Source: Paenibacillus tuaregi
Lineage (GTDB): Bacteria; Bacillota; Bacilli; Paenibacillales; Paenibacillaceae
DNA length: 64,000 nt
Direction of reading: 5' to 3'
Assembly: GCF_900086655.1 (NCBI RefSeq)
Contig: NZ_LT575476.1
Location: 2,163,963-2,227,962, forward strand
Made by a program: the position numbers and the translations under genes. The notes under the pieces were generated by a model that was not told where the DNA came from, ran no database searches, and saw nothing but the letters and a program-made list of their open reading frames with translations. Of the stretch, positions 44,837-53,318 are shown in pieces (positions within the stretch are counted from its first letter, which is position 1; each line of letters begins with the position of its first letter).

Positions 44837-46072
44837 ATGGAAATACAGCTTGATTTAGTAGAGGATGCCCTTCGTGATTTGCAGCAAGGGAAGGTGGTGA
44901 TCGTTGTTGATGATGAGGACCGGGAAAACGAGGGTGACTTTATTGCCTTAGCGGAAAAGGCCACTCCGGAGGTGATCAACTTTATGATTACAGAAGGCCG
45001 TGGCCTGGTCTGTGTTCCGATCAGTCAGGAGCGTGCGGAAGAGCTCGATCTTAAGCCTATGGTAGCCCAGAATACAGACTTTCACGGAACGGCTTTTACC
45101 GTTTCGGTGGATCATAAAGACACCACAACCGGCATTTCGGCCTATGAGCGCTCGGTCACTATTCAAGGATTGATGGACCCTGATGCCAAGCCTGCTGACT
45201 TTCGCAGACCTGGACACATGTTCCCGCTGATTGCCAAGAAAGGCGGCGTCCTACGCAGAGCAGGGCACACAGAGGCTGCGGTGGATTTGGCGATTCTTGC
45301 AGGAGCTTATCCGGCAGGGGTCATCTGCGAAGTAATTAAGGAAGACGGAACGATGGCAAGATTGCCAGACCTGGTGCAAATCGCCAAGCGGCATCAGCTT
45401 AAGCTGATCAGCATCAAGGACTTGATTGCGTACCGCAATGCCAAGGAGAAGCTTGTTCAGCGTGAAGTGGAAGTACGGATGCCAACAGATTATGGAGTGT
45501 TCAAGGCCGTGGCCTACTCTAATGAAGTGGATCAGAAAGAACATGTCGCCCTTGTCAAAGGAAATCTAGACAGCAGCAAGCCGGTGCTCGTACGGGTGCA
45601 TTCTGAATGCCTGACTGGAGATGTGTTCCACTCCCACCGCTGTGACTGCGGTCCCCAATTCGAAGCGGCATTAAGGCAAATTGAGGAGGCCGGCAGCGGA
45701 GTGCTGCTCTATATGCGTCAGGAAGGCCGGGGAATTGGACTGATCAATAAGCTGAAAGCTTATAAGCTCCAGGAGGAGGGGCTGGATACCGTTGATGCGA
45801 ATTTGAAGCTGGGATTTGCGGCAGATCTGAGGGACTATGGGATTGGAGCTCAAATCCTCAGGGATCTTGAAATCCGGGAAATTCGACTGATGACGAACAA
45901 TCCTAAGAAGATTAAAGGACTTGAAGGCTACGGTCTGCGCGTAGTTGAACGGGTTCCGATTCAAATGAAAGAGAATGTGGACAACACGGGATATCTGCAC
46001 ACCAAGCAGGCAAAGCTTGGACACCTGCTGAAATTTGATGACCTGGAACAAAATGAATCCGCAAATCAATAA
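44837..46072 (+). CDS. ribBA: DHBP synthase / GTP cyclohydrolase II
   Basis: 411 residues in two domains. The RibB half has [14 protein letters not shown] and [10 protein letters not shown]; the RibA half has the zinc site [31 protein letters not shown] and [11 protein letters not shown]. It makes the four-carbon unit and opens GTP, feeding RibH and RibD. The ribosome site is AAGGGGGAAGG. Position in the rib operon agrees. Confidence 0.96.
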   Translation: MEIQLDLVEDALRDLQQGKVVIVVDDEDRENEGDFIALAEKATPEVINFMITEGRGLVCVPISQERAEELDLKPMVAQNTDFHGTAFTVSVDHKDTTTGISAYERSVTIQGLMDPDAKPADFRRPGHMFPLIAKKGGVLRRAGHTEAAVDLAILAGAYPAGVICEVIKEDGTMARLPDLVQIAKRHQLKLISIKDLIAYRNAKEKLVQREVEVRMPTDYGVFKAVAYSNEVDQKEHVALVKGNLDSSKPVLVRVHSECLTGDVFHSHRCDCGPQFEAALRQIEEAGSGVLLYMRQEGRGIGLINKLKAYKLQEEGLDTVDANLKLGFAADLRDYGIGAQILRDLEIREIRLMTNNPKKIKGLEGYGLRVVERVPIQMKENVDNTGYLHTKQAKLGHLLKFDDLEQNESANQ

Positions 46073-46101
46073 TATAAACCTAGAGAGAGGCTGATCTGGA
46101 A

Positions 46102-46569
46102 ATGGGAAACATCTTTGAAGGAAATTTAGTATCGGAAGGTCTTAGATATGCAATTGTAGTAGGCAGATTTAATGAATTTATTACCAGCAAGCTGCTTGGT
46201 GGAGCACAGGATGCCCTGAAGCGTCATGGCGTGAAAGATGAGGAAGTCGATGTGGCCTGGGTGCCGGGCGCATTTGAGATTCCGTTGGTTGCCCAGAAAT
46301 TGGCAGAGAGCGGCAAATATGACGCAGTAATTACCCTGGGTACGGTGATTCGGGGATCAACCTCCCATTATGATTATGTATGCAACGAGGTGGCCAAGGG
46401 TGTAGCCTCGATCAGCCTTAAGACTGGGATTCCAACGATTTTCGGGGTTCTTACTACAGAAAGCATCGAGCAGGCGATTGAGCGGGCAGGCACCAAGGCA
46501 GGTAATAAAGGCTGGGAGGCTGCGGCCGCAGCAATTGAAATGGCAAACTTGACGAAACAGCTAAAATAG
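46102..46569 (+). CDS. ribH: 6,7-dimethyl-8-ribityllumazine synthase
   Basis: 155 residues. [47 protein letters not shown] and [24 protein letters not shown] are the RibH signature. It condenses the DHBP unit with the ribityl pyrimidine. Last gene of the rib operon; a strong terminator follows 9 bases after the stop. Confidence 0.97.
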   Translation: MGNIFEGNLVSEGLRYAIVVGRFNEFITSKLLGGAQDALKRHGVKDEEVDVAWVPGAFEIPLVAQKLAESGKYDAVITLGTVIRGSTSHYDYVCNEVAKGVASISLKTGIPTIFGVLTTESIEQAIERAGTKAGNKGWEAAAAAIEMANLTKQLK

Positions 46570-46578
46570 TGCTTATTT

Positions 46579-46612
46579 AATGTAGTACCGTTATAATGGT
46601 ACTACATTTTTA
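46579..46612 (+). terminator. Terminator after ribH
   Basis: A perfect 11-bp stem, AATGTAGTACC/GGTACTACATT, with an 8-base loop and a T run. Confidence 0.88.
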
Positions 46613-46636
46613 TTTATTCGGGCGGAGGAGCAACAA

Positions 46637-47428
46637 GTGACAGTACTTTACAAGCTGGAGACCTTTGAGGGGCCGCTGGATCTGCTGCTGCACCTTATTG
46701 ATAAAGCAGAGATCGATATCCATCAAATATCCATTAGTGAAATTACAGATCAATATTTAGCCTATTTGAACAGCATGCAGGAGCTGGAACTTGAGATCAC
46801 AAGCGAATTCCTGGTCATGGCCGCAACGCTGCTCTCCATGAAGAGCAAGCAGCTGCTTCCAAAACCGCCCGTTATCGAAATAGAGGAAGATTATAATTAT
46901 TATGAAGAAGAGGAAGACCCGCGCGATGAGCTGATCCGCAAGCTGATTGAATACCGCAAATATAAAGGCATTGCAGAGCATCTGCACGATAAGGAATGGG
47001 AGCGCAGCCTGATCTTCTCCAAGGAGCCGGAGGATCTCAGTCCATTCATGCCTGAAATCCAGGAGAATCCGGTAAAAGGGCTTCATGCGGCAGATCTGAT
47101 TGCCGTGTTCCAGAAAGCAATCCGTAAGGCGGTCAAGCGTAATACAGTCGCCCGGATTCAGAGGGATGAGATCTCCGTTAAAGACCGGATACGCGAAGTC
47201 GTGGACATTCTAGAACTGCAGGGCAAGGGCGGACGGGTACTGTTCTCCAGGCTGCTGCATGAAGAGATGCACCGGCATGAAATCGTGGTAACGTTCCTGG
47301 CGGTGCTTGAGCTTATGAAGATGAAGCAGATTGTCTGTTATCAGAACAAGCTGTTTGATGATATTGTCATGGAGTGGAAAGGGGAAGGAAGCAAGAATGG
47401 ATTTTCAGAAGTTGAAATCGATTATTGA
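46637..47428 (+). CDS. scpA: Segregation and condensation protein A
   Basis: A 263-residue kleisin: the N-terminal YKLETFEGPLDLLLHLIDKAEIDI binds the SMC neck, an acidic middle (YNYYEEEEDPRDELIRKLIEYRKYK) follows, and the C-terminal winged helix (GGRVLFSRLLHEEMHRHEIVVTFLAVLELMKM) binds the SMC head. Part of SMC-ScpAB condensin. The GTG start follows GGCGGAGG. It overlaps scpB by 32 bases. Confidence 0.95.
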   Translation: MTVLYKLETFEGPLDLLLHLIDKAEIDIHQISISEITDQYLAYLNSMQELELEITSEFLVMAATLLSMKSKQLLPKPPVIEIEEDYNYYEEEEDPRDELIRKLIEYRKYKGIAEHLHDKEWERSLIFSKEPEDLSPFMPEIQENPVKGLHAADLIAVFQKAIRKAVKRNTVARIQRDEISVKDRIREVVDILELQGKGGRVLFSRLLHEEMHRHEIVVTFLAVLELMKMKQIVCYQNKLFDDIVMEWKGEGSKNGFSEVEIDY

Positions 47429-48002
47429 GGGACTGCTGTTCCTGGCCGGGGATGAGGGGCTTACAGTCAAACAGCTGGCTGAGGTACTGGACCAGCGTGC
47501 CGAGGTAATTCAGGATGCGCTTAAGGATATGAAGAAATCATTTAAGAAAGAGGGACGGGGCCTGCAGATTATTGCCATCGCAGGGGGATATCAGCTCGCC
47601 ACGCTTCCAGAGCACGCACCTTATTTCGAGAAGCTGGCTTACTCGCCTTCCCGCTCCTCATTGTCTCAAGCTGCACTTGAGACCCTATCGATTATCGCCT
47701 ACAGACAGCCGATTACCCGGGTAGAGATTGAGGAGATTCGCGGGGTGAAGTCGGAGAGGGCAATTCACACGCTCGTGAACAAGGACTTAATTGAAGAGGT
47801 TGGCCGGGCGGAAGCTATAGGGCGACCAATCCTGTATGGGACAACCAAGGCGTTTCTAGATTATTTTGGACTAGGCAGCCTGGTGGATCTGCCGGATATG
47901 GAACAGTTCGAGAACACAGAGAATCTGGAAGAAGAGACTCAGCTCTTGTTCCAGAAGCTTGAGGAACAGCAGCAGTTAACCTTCGATGATGTGGATAAAT
48001 AA
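47397..48002 (+). CDS. scpB: Segregation and condensation protein B
   Basis: 201 residues, two winged-helix domains (IEGLLFLAGDEGLTVKQLAEVLD; ALETLSIIAYRQPITRVEIEEIRGVKSERAIHTLVNKDLI), the ScpB pattern. Forms a dimer that binds ScpA. The ATG at 47397 follows GAAGGAAG within scpA; a longer frame to 47331 lacks a ribosome site. A strong terminator follows. Confidence 0.95.
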   Translation: MDFQKLKSIIEGLLFLAGDEGLTVKQLAEVLDQRAEVIQDALKDMKKSFKKEGRGLQIIAIAGGYQLATLPEHAPYFEKLAYSPSRSSLSQAALETLSIIAYRQPITRVEIEEIRGVKSERAIHTLVNKDLIEEVGRAEAIGRPILYGTTKAFLDYFGLGSLVDLPDMEQFENTENLEEETQLLFQKLEEQQQLTFDDVDK

Positions 48003-48008
48003 TAAATC

Positions 48009-48041
48009 AGGACCGCTCCGGCAAGGAGCGGTCCTTTTTTT
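48009..48041 (+). terminator. Terminator after scpB
   Basis: A perfect 11-bp stem, AGGACCGCTCC/GGAGCGGTCCT, with a 5-base loop and T7. Confidence 0.92.
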
Positions 48042-48123
48042 GCACTACTAGTGAATATTTCCTCCCCCTGCTGACATAATAAACAAAGCATCTGATTTTG
48101 ATAACGGGTATGGAGGGTTGCGC

Positions 48124-48807
48124 GTGTGGATTTGGCTCGGAGGCTTGATACTCCTGCTTCTGCTATTGATCTTCGCGGCTTTGATCTCCAGAATCAGGCT
48201 GACTTTGAATGTGAATAAGCATAGTAAGGATGATACGATCCTGCTTGAGGTTTCGGCTTTATTTGGCTTGTTCAAATACAAATATGAAATTCCCATGCTT
48301 AAGTTCGAGAACCTGAAGCAGGGAATTCAGGTAAAGCAGCAGCGGCAGGATAACGTGATGAAGGGGCATCATAAGGAAGATGAGCAGCAGATCGACAAAG
48401 ATAAAGTAGAAGGCTGGCTGGAAAATTGGAATAGGATCCTGGATGCCACCCATGACTTGAAAGTGTGGATGCAGCGAACCTTTAGGCGGGTCAGGGTCAA
48501 ACATCTGGATTGGTCAACCGAGGTGGGTTTATCTGACGCGGTTCATACTGCCCAATTGTCAGGGGCTCTCTGGGGAGTTAAGTACAGCCTGGTTGGTCTC
48601 TTGTCCTTCTATTTAAAGCTGCTGGTTCCTCCTGAACTGTTTGTGATACCTATTTATGGGAGGAAGCCGCATTTTACCACGAAAATGACCTGTATAGCAG
48701 AAATTCGCTGTGGATATGCTATATATGCTGGACTGGTGCTAATTGCTCGAGTGTTAAAAGTGAAAGGAGGAGTTAAAAAATGGCAGAACATCCTATTCAA
48801 GGGCTGA
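48124..48807 (+). CDS. ytfI: DUF2953 membrane protein (YtfI-like)
   Basis: 227 residues, with one N-terminal membrane segment (WIWLGGLILLLLLLIFAALI) and a soluble domain, ending FTTKMTCIAEIRCGYAIYAGLVL, which fits DUF2953/YtfI. The start is chosen as GTG at 48124 because GGAGGG lies 6 bases before it and directly against the alternative TTG at 48118. It overlaps ytfJ by 28 bases and both are probably sporulation-expressed. Function unknown. Confidence 0.78.
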   Translation: MWIWLGGLILLLLLLIFAALISRIRLTLNVNKHSKDDTILLEVSALFGLFKYKYEIPMLKFENLKQGIQVKQQRQDNVMKGHHKEDEQQIDKDKVEGWLENWNRILDATHDLKVWMQRTFRRVRVKHLDWSTEVGLSDAVHTAQLSGALWGVKYSLVGLLSFYLKLLVPPELFVIPIYGRKPHFTTKMTCIAEIRCGYAIYAGLVLIARVLKVKGGVKKWQNILFKG

Positions 48808-49286
48808 TGCATACAGCGCTTGAGAATATTAAAGAGATGGTAGATGTGAATACAATCGTCGGTGAGCCTGTAGAAACTCCTGACGGTAGTGTAATTTTGC
48901 CTATCAGCCGTGTAGGCTTTGGTTTTGCGGCTGGAGGAAGTGATTTTAATATTGAAGAACATGACAAGACTGCAGGTGAAAGCAAGGCCCGGCCTTTCGG
49001 AGGCGGCAGTGGTGGGGGAGTATCCATCAACCCGATTGCATTCCTGGTTGTTGGCAAGCAGGGAGTCCATATTGTACCGCTGGACAATCAGACTCATGTG
49101 GTTGAGAAGATTATTGATTCCGTTCCAAACGTTATCGATAAAATCCAATCCCTGTTCCCGAACTCGGGCACCAATCGCACATTAGGTGAACAACGGGGAG
49201 GTACAGGGAACGCTTATCCCGCCAGTCAAATGAATGTCACTGTGAATGAAGTTCCACATACGCAGCAAGGGCAGACTCTGCTCTAA
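48780..49286 (+). CDS. ytfJ: GerW-family sporulation protein YtfJ
   Basis: 168 residues starting with HPIQGLMHTALENIKEMVDVNTIVGEPVETPDGSVILPISRVGFGFAAGG, the YtfJ/GerW signature, with a glycine-rich loop (GGGSGGGVSINPIAFLVV). YtfJ is a forespore protein needed for normal germination in Bacillus. AAAGGAGG precedes the ATG. Coupled to ytfI. Confidence 0.92.
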   Translation: MAEHPIQGLMHTALENIKEMVDVNTIVGEPVETPDGSVILPISRVGFGFAAGGSDFNIEEHDKTAGESKARPFGGGSGGGVSINPIAFLVVGKQGVHIVPLDNQTHVVEKIIDSVPNVIDKIQSLFPNSGTNRTLGEQRGGTGNAYPASQMNVTVNEVPHTQQGQTLL

Positions 49287-49347
49287 TCGCCGCTGGATTA
49301 CGAATCCCTTCTGCAGTAGCGGAGGGGATTTTCCTATCTTAAAAAGG

Positions 49348-49377
49348 GACATACTGTCTTGTCCAGCCGCATACTAT
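49348..49377 (+). promoter_or_regulatory. Sigma-E-type promoter of dacB-spmA-spmB
   Basis: GACATACT then 14 bases then CATACTAT, close to the mother-cell consensus GTCATATT-N14-CATACANT. It lies 43 bases before dacB, whose B. subtilis operon is sigma-E dependent. Confidence 0.65.
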
Positions 49378-49419
49378 GGTATAAGTATTTGGGCTTATCC
49401 CACTCGGAGGAATTTCAAC

Positions 49420-50514
49420 ATGAACAAACTCAAGCCTTTGGTTCTACTTTGGTTTACGGCCATGCTCAGTGTGCTTATCCTGCAGCCGTCAGAGGCCTTT
49501 GCAGAGAGGAACCAAGAAACCCCTTCAGTTCCGGGAACGCATGCCCGTGCTGCGTCCTTGATTGATGTCACCTCTGGACGTTTGCTGTACAGTGTCAGAG
49601 GTGATGAAGTTCTGCCAATAGCTAGTCTAACTAAAATCATGACGGCCATTGTCGCTATTGAGCAGGGCAGATTGGATGATAAGGTGAAAGTCGGTAAAAA
49701 TGCTTTTGCCAAAGAAGGGTCGTCACTGTACTTGAAACTCGGTGAAGAGATGACTTTGAGAAATCTGTTATATGGGTTGATGCTGCGCTCGGGTAATGAT
49801 GCCGCGACTGCAATTGCAGAGCATGTTGGAGGCTCCGAAGAGGGGTTTGTCTTCCTAATGAATGCCAAGGCCAGAGCTCTTGGCCTCGTACACTCGCATT
49901 TCTCGAACCCTCATGGTCTCGATGCCAAGACGCATCATTCTTCTGCTAATGATTTAGCAAAGTTAACTGCCTATGCGCTTCATAATCCTGTCTTCCGGGA
50001 GATCGTTCGTACGCCAGTCAAGTCGGCGCCGAACCCGAATGACCCCTGGGATTATAAGTGGGCTAACAAAAATAAAATGCTCCGTCTGTATGAAGGAGCC
50101 GATGGTGTCAAAACGGGTTATACCAAGATAGCCCGCCGTTGTCTGGTAAGTTCAGCCACAAGAAACAGCCAGCAGCTTGCCGTGGTGACTTTAAACGACG
50201 GAGATGATTGGAATGATCATGCCAAGCTGCTCGATTATGGCTTCAAGAATTATCCGCTGAAGTCCATCGTACAGAAGGGGGAACTGGTGGAAGGACATCA
50301 GGGCTGGCATGCAGGTGCAAACTTTAAGTATCCGCTGCGGGATGGGGAAGAGCAGATGATCACCAAAAAGCTGAAGTTAATTGCGCCAAAGCCGGCGGAT
50401 TTCAAGCTCCGTGCCCGAATTGTAATTTATCTGGCTGACAAGCCCATTGGAAGCGTCCCCGTATATTCGAGCGGGGACGACCAGAAGCATTCTCAGGTGG
50501 AAGGGGAGCGCTGA
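49420..50514 (+). CDS. dacB: D-alanyl-D-alanine carboxypeptidase DacB
   Basis: 364 residues. A signal peptide (1-28), SLTK (Ser69, Lys72), SGN in LMLRSGNDAA and KTG in GVKTGYTK. It shapes spore cortex cross-linking. The ATG at 49420 follows GGAGGA; a 58-codon upstream extension overlaps ytfJ and the sigma-E promoter and is rejected. First gene of dacB-spmA-spmB. Confidence 0.93.
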   Translation: MNKLKPLVLLWFTAMLSVLILQPSEAFAERNQETPSVPGTHARAASLIDVTSGRLLYSVRGDEVLPIASLTKIMTAIVAIEQGRLDDKVKVGKNAFAKEGSSLYLKLGEEMTLRNLLYGLMLRSGNDAATAIAEHVGGSEEGFVFLMNAKARALGLVHSHFSNPHGLDAKTHHSSANDLAKLTAYALHNPVFREIVRTPVKSAPNPNDPWDYKWANKNKMLRLYEGADGVKTGYTKIARRCLVSSATRNSQQLAVVTLNDGDDWNDHAKLLDYGFKNYPLKSIVQKGELVEGHQGWHAGANFKYPLRDGEEQMITKKLKLIAPKPADFKLRARIVIYLADKPIGSVPVYSSGDDQKHSQVEGER

Positions 50515-50566
50515 GAATCCAATCTGATTAAAAAAGGTAAATGAGTAGCATGGGGGAGGAGTTAAC

Positions 50567-51196
50567 ATGGTAAACAAGATTTGGCTGGCCTTTATCCTAA
50601 TCGGTTTTGGTTTCGCCGCGGCCAAAGGCAATATCGGCATCGTGACCGAAGCCGCATTTGATGGGGCTACCACCGGAGTTACCGTCTGTTTTGGCCTGAT
50701 CAGCATCCTTGTGTTCTGGATGGGAATGATGAGGCTGGCTGAGGAATCGGGCTTGGTCCGTGGATTATCCAAGCTGTTAGGACCTGTGGTTTCCTTTCTG
50801 TTCCCGGATGTGCCGAAGAATCATCCAGCCATGGGGTACATACTGTCCAATATGAGCGCGAACATCCTGGGGCTTGGAAATGCAGCAACGCCAATGGGCA
50901 TTAGAGCTATGCAGGAACTACAGACACTTAATCCTCATAAAGAAACAGCTTCACCGGCAATGTGCACGCTGCTCGCTCTGAATACGGCAAGTATTACTTT
51001 GATTCCGACTACCCTGATTGCCATCCGCCTTGGGTTTGATTCCGCAAATCCGGCGGAAATTGTGGGTCCGACGCTGCTTGCAACCCTGATTGCAACTTTA
51101 GCGGCGATTATGGCGGACCGGTGGTACCGAAACCGGTACTTGAGGAGAAGGCCTCCGGTTATCCCGCCAGCCGCAAATTTGTCGGCGGAGAGGTGA
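50567..51196 (+). CDS. spmA: Spore maturation protein A
   Basis: 209 residues with several membrane segments and the nucleoside-recognition (Gate) pattern: GMMRLAEESGLVRGLSKLLGPVVSFLFPDVPKNHPAMGYILSNMSANILGLGNAATPMGIRAMQEL. It works with SpmB and DacB in spore core dehydration. The ribosome site is GGGGGAGGAG. The C-terminal tail is Arg/Pro-rich. Confidence 0.95.
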   Translation: MVNKIWLAFILIGFGFAAAKGNIGIVTEAAFDGATTGVTVCFGLISILVFWMGMMRLAEESGLVRGLSKLLGPVVSFLFPDVPKNHPAMGYILSNMSANILGLGNAATPMGIRAMQELQTLNPHKETASPAMCTLLALNTASITLIPTTLIAIRLGFDSANPAEIVGPTLLATLIATLAAIMADRWYRNRYLRRRPPVIPPAANLSAER

Positions 51197-51202
51197 CCCA
51201 AG

Positions 51203-51736
51203 GTGCAGACTTGGATTCATATATTCTCCAACTGGGCGGTTCCGGTAATTATTGCCTTCATTCCTTTGTTTGCATTTGTACGCAAAGTGCCGGTCTATGA
51301 ATCATTTGTGGACGGGGCCAAGGATGGGTTCAATACGGCGATTGGAATTATTCCACATCTGGTCGGCATGATGGTGGCGATCAGTGTATTTCGCGCCTCG
51401 GGAGCAATGGATTTCTTTACCGGGTGGATCGCTCCGCTGATGACCAAGCTGGGCGCGCCGCCGGAAGTTCTTCCTCTTGGCTTCCTGCGCCCTCTCACAG
51501 GAACGGGTTCCCTGGCGTTTACCACCGATTTGATCAAGACCTATGGTCCGGATTCTATGATCGGCCGAATTGCATCCACTATTCAAGGCAGCACGGATAC
51601 AACCTTTTATGTACTGACGGTGTATTTTGGCGCCGTAGGCATCCGAAATGGCATGTATGCCTTGAAAGTAGGCCTATTCTCGGACGTAATAGGGTTTGTT
51701 GCCGCTATTGCCGTATGTCTTCTTGTGTTCGGCTGA
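51203..51736 (+). CDS. spmB: Spore maturation protein B
   Basis: 177 residues with a Gate domain: VDGAKDGFNTAIGIIPHLVGMMVAISVFRASGAMDFF and LPLGFLRPLTGTGSLAFTTDLIKTYGPDS. The GTG start follows GAGAGGTGA at the end of spmA. It ends the dacB-spmA-spmB operon; a hairpin follows. Confidence 0.95.
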   Translation: MQTWIHIFSNWAVPVIIAFIPLFAFVRKVPVYESFVDGAKDGFNTAIGIIPHLVGMMVAISVFRASGAMDFFTGWIAPLMTKLGAPPEVLPLGFLRPLTGTGSLAFTTDLIKTYGPDSMIGRIASTIQGSTDTTFYVLTVYFGAVGIRNGMYALKVGLFSDVIGFVAAIAVCLLVFG

Positions 51737-51771
51737 TAAGAATCAGCATGTCCCATAATGGTAAAGCTAAG

Positions 51772-51804
51772 ATAGCCCTCTTCGGAGGGCTATTGTGATT
51801 TTAT
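51772..51804 (+). terminator. Hairpin after spmB
   Basis: ATAGCCCTC/GAGGGCTAT with a 4-base TTCG loop; the T run is short and interrupted, so termination is probable but not certain. Confidence 0.6.
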
Positions 51805-51843
51805 ACCTTAGTGGGTATCATTAGGATGAGGTGACTTATAGAC

Positions 51844-52590
51844 ATGGAAAGATTACAAAAGATTTTGGCCCAGGCCGGAGTGGCATCAAGAAGAAAATGC
51901 GAGGAAATGATTCTGGCTGGCAAAGTACAGCTGAACGGGGAGACGGTGACAGAGCTTGGCACCAAAGCAGACCCGGCTGTGGATGTGATCACAGTTAATG
52001 GAAAGGCCATCGGAATCGAGAAGAAGCTGTACCTGGTATTCAACAAGCCGAAAGGTGTGATTACCAGTGCCTCCGATCCGAAAGGGCGCAAGATCGTGAC
52101 GGATTATTTAAAAGGTGTGAACGAGCGGGTATTCCCGGTTGGACGCCTTGATTATGATACAGAAGGACTTTTGCTGCTGACGAATGACGGGGACTTTGCT
52201 TACCTGCTTACCCATCCCAAGCACCATGTGCCTAAGACGTATCTAGCGACGGTTAAAGGGGTTCCGCACGGCACAGAGCTGGACAAGCTGAAGAAAGGTG
52301 TCATGCTGGAGGATGGTATGACCGCGCCGGCAGAGGTCGATTATTATGACGTTGATCCCGACGGGAAGGAATCTACAATCCGGATCACGATTCATGAGGG
52401 CAGAAACCGTCAGGTCCGACGGATGTTCGAGTCGATTAATCATCCGGTTCAACGGCTGAAGAGAATATCTTTCGGAGACCTTCACCTCGGCAATATGAAG
52501 CGTGGTTTATATAGACATCTGACCCCGGCAGAAGTAGAAGATCTCAAACGGAGCGCCAAGAAAGAGAAGAAGCACGGAAAAGGGCAGTAG
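51844..52590 (+). CDS. rluB: 23S rRNA pseudouridine synthase RluB
   Basis: 248 residues. An N-terminal S4 domain (MERLQKILAQAGVASRRKCEEMILAGKVQLNG) and the RsuA/RluB catalytic domain with Asp in VGRLDYDTEGLLLLTNDGDFAYLL, then EGRNRQVRRMFESI. RluB modifies 23S rRNA in the peptidyl-transferase region. The C-terminus is Lys-rich. It lies between the spm and res genes, as in B. subtilis (ypuL). Confidence 0.92.
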   Translation: MERLQKILAQAGVASRRKCEEMILAGKVQLNGETVTELGTKADPAVDVITVNGKAIGIEKKLYLVFNKPKGVITSASDPKGRKIVTDYLKGVNERVFPVGRLDYDTEGLLLLTNDGDFAYLLTHPKHHVPKTYLATVKGVPHGTELDKLKKGVMLEDGMTAPAEVDYYDVDPDGKESTIRITIHEGRNRQVRRMFESINHPVQRLKRISFGDLHLGNMKRGLYRHLTPAEVEDLKRSAKKEKKHGKGQ

Positions 52591-52700
52591 TCACATAATC
52601 TTCAAATTACGGCGCTGAATATGTGTCGATATTCGATATAATATTCATAGGATATTCACCGAATGTCCATAAATACAGAATCAGCTATGACTAATGTCAC

Positions 52701-52715
52701 ATCACAAATCGTGAT
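52701..52715. promoter_or_regulatory. Palindrome upstream of resA
   Basis: ATCAC-AAATC-GTGAT is a perfect dyad with a 5-base centre in the control region of resA. It resembles half-sites of Crp/Fnr- or Rex-type regulators, but the spacing does not fit either exactly. Confidence 0.35.
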
Positions 52716-52771
52716 TTACTGCTGTGTGTCTGTATTTATCACATTGTCATTAGAAGGGGAGCTACTTTGGT

Positions 52772-53296
52772 ATGAAGAAATACAGGCGACCGGTGCAAAT
52801 CGTGATTCTGCTCTTCATCGTGATTTTGGGCGGCTATGCGATCAGCTCGGCTGTGCTCGGTTCCCACGACAGGCTGGAGACAGGCGATAAGGCGCCTTCT
52901 TTCTCATTGCTTGGTATTGACGGCCGTGTACATCAATTGAAGGAATACGAAGGCAAGGCCATGGTTATTAATTTCTGGGGATCATGGTGCAAGCCCTGTG
53001 TGAAGGAAATGCCCGCATTGCAGCATCAGTGGGAGAAATGGAAGGACAAGGGCGTAGTCGTTGTCGGGATCAACGCAGGTGAAGATCAGATGACGGTTCA
53101 GAATTTTGCCGAGGGCCGCGGAGTAACTTTCCCGGTTCTGCTGGATCCGGATAGCGAAGCTCAACGGGATTACAACATCTCGCCTCTTCCCACGACTTTT
53201 TTTGTAAGCGCTAAAGGTGAAATCACCTCCATTCATCAAGGCGAGCTTGATCTGGATACCCTAGACAGTCAGATCAGCCAGTTGGTGAAGCCATGA
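52772..53296 (+). CDS. resA: Thiol-disulfide oxidoreductase ResA
   Basis: 174 residues. An N-terminal membrane anchor (VILLFIVILGGYAISSAVLG), then a thioredoxin-like domain with the active site WGSWCKPCVKEMP and cis-Pro region SPLPTTFFV. It reduces the haem-binding cysteines of apocytochrome c outside the membrane. First gene of resABCDE. The ribosome site is GAAGGGGAG. Confidence 0.95.
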   Translation: MKKYRRPVQIVILLFIVILGGYAISSAVLGSHDRLETGDKAPSFSLLGIDGRVHQLKEYEGKAMVINFWGSWCKPCVKEMPALQHQWEKWKDKGVVVVGINAGEDQMTVQNFAEGRGVTFPVLLDPDSEAQRDYNISPLPTTFFVSAKGEITSIHQGELDLDTLDSQISQLVKP

Positions 53297-53318
53297 TGAG
53301 ACAGGAGGGGACTGCACG

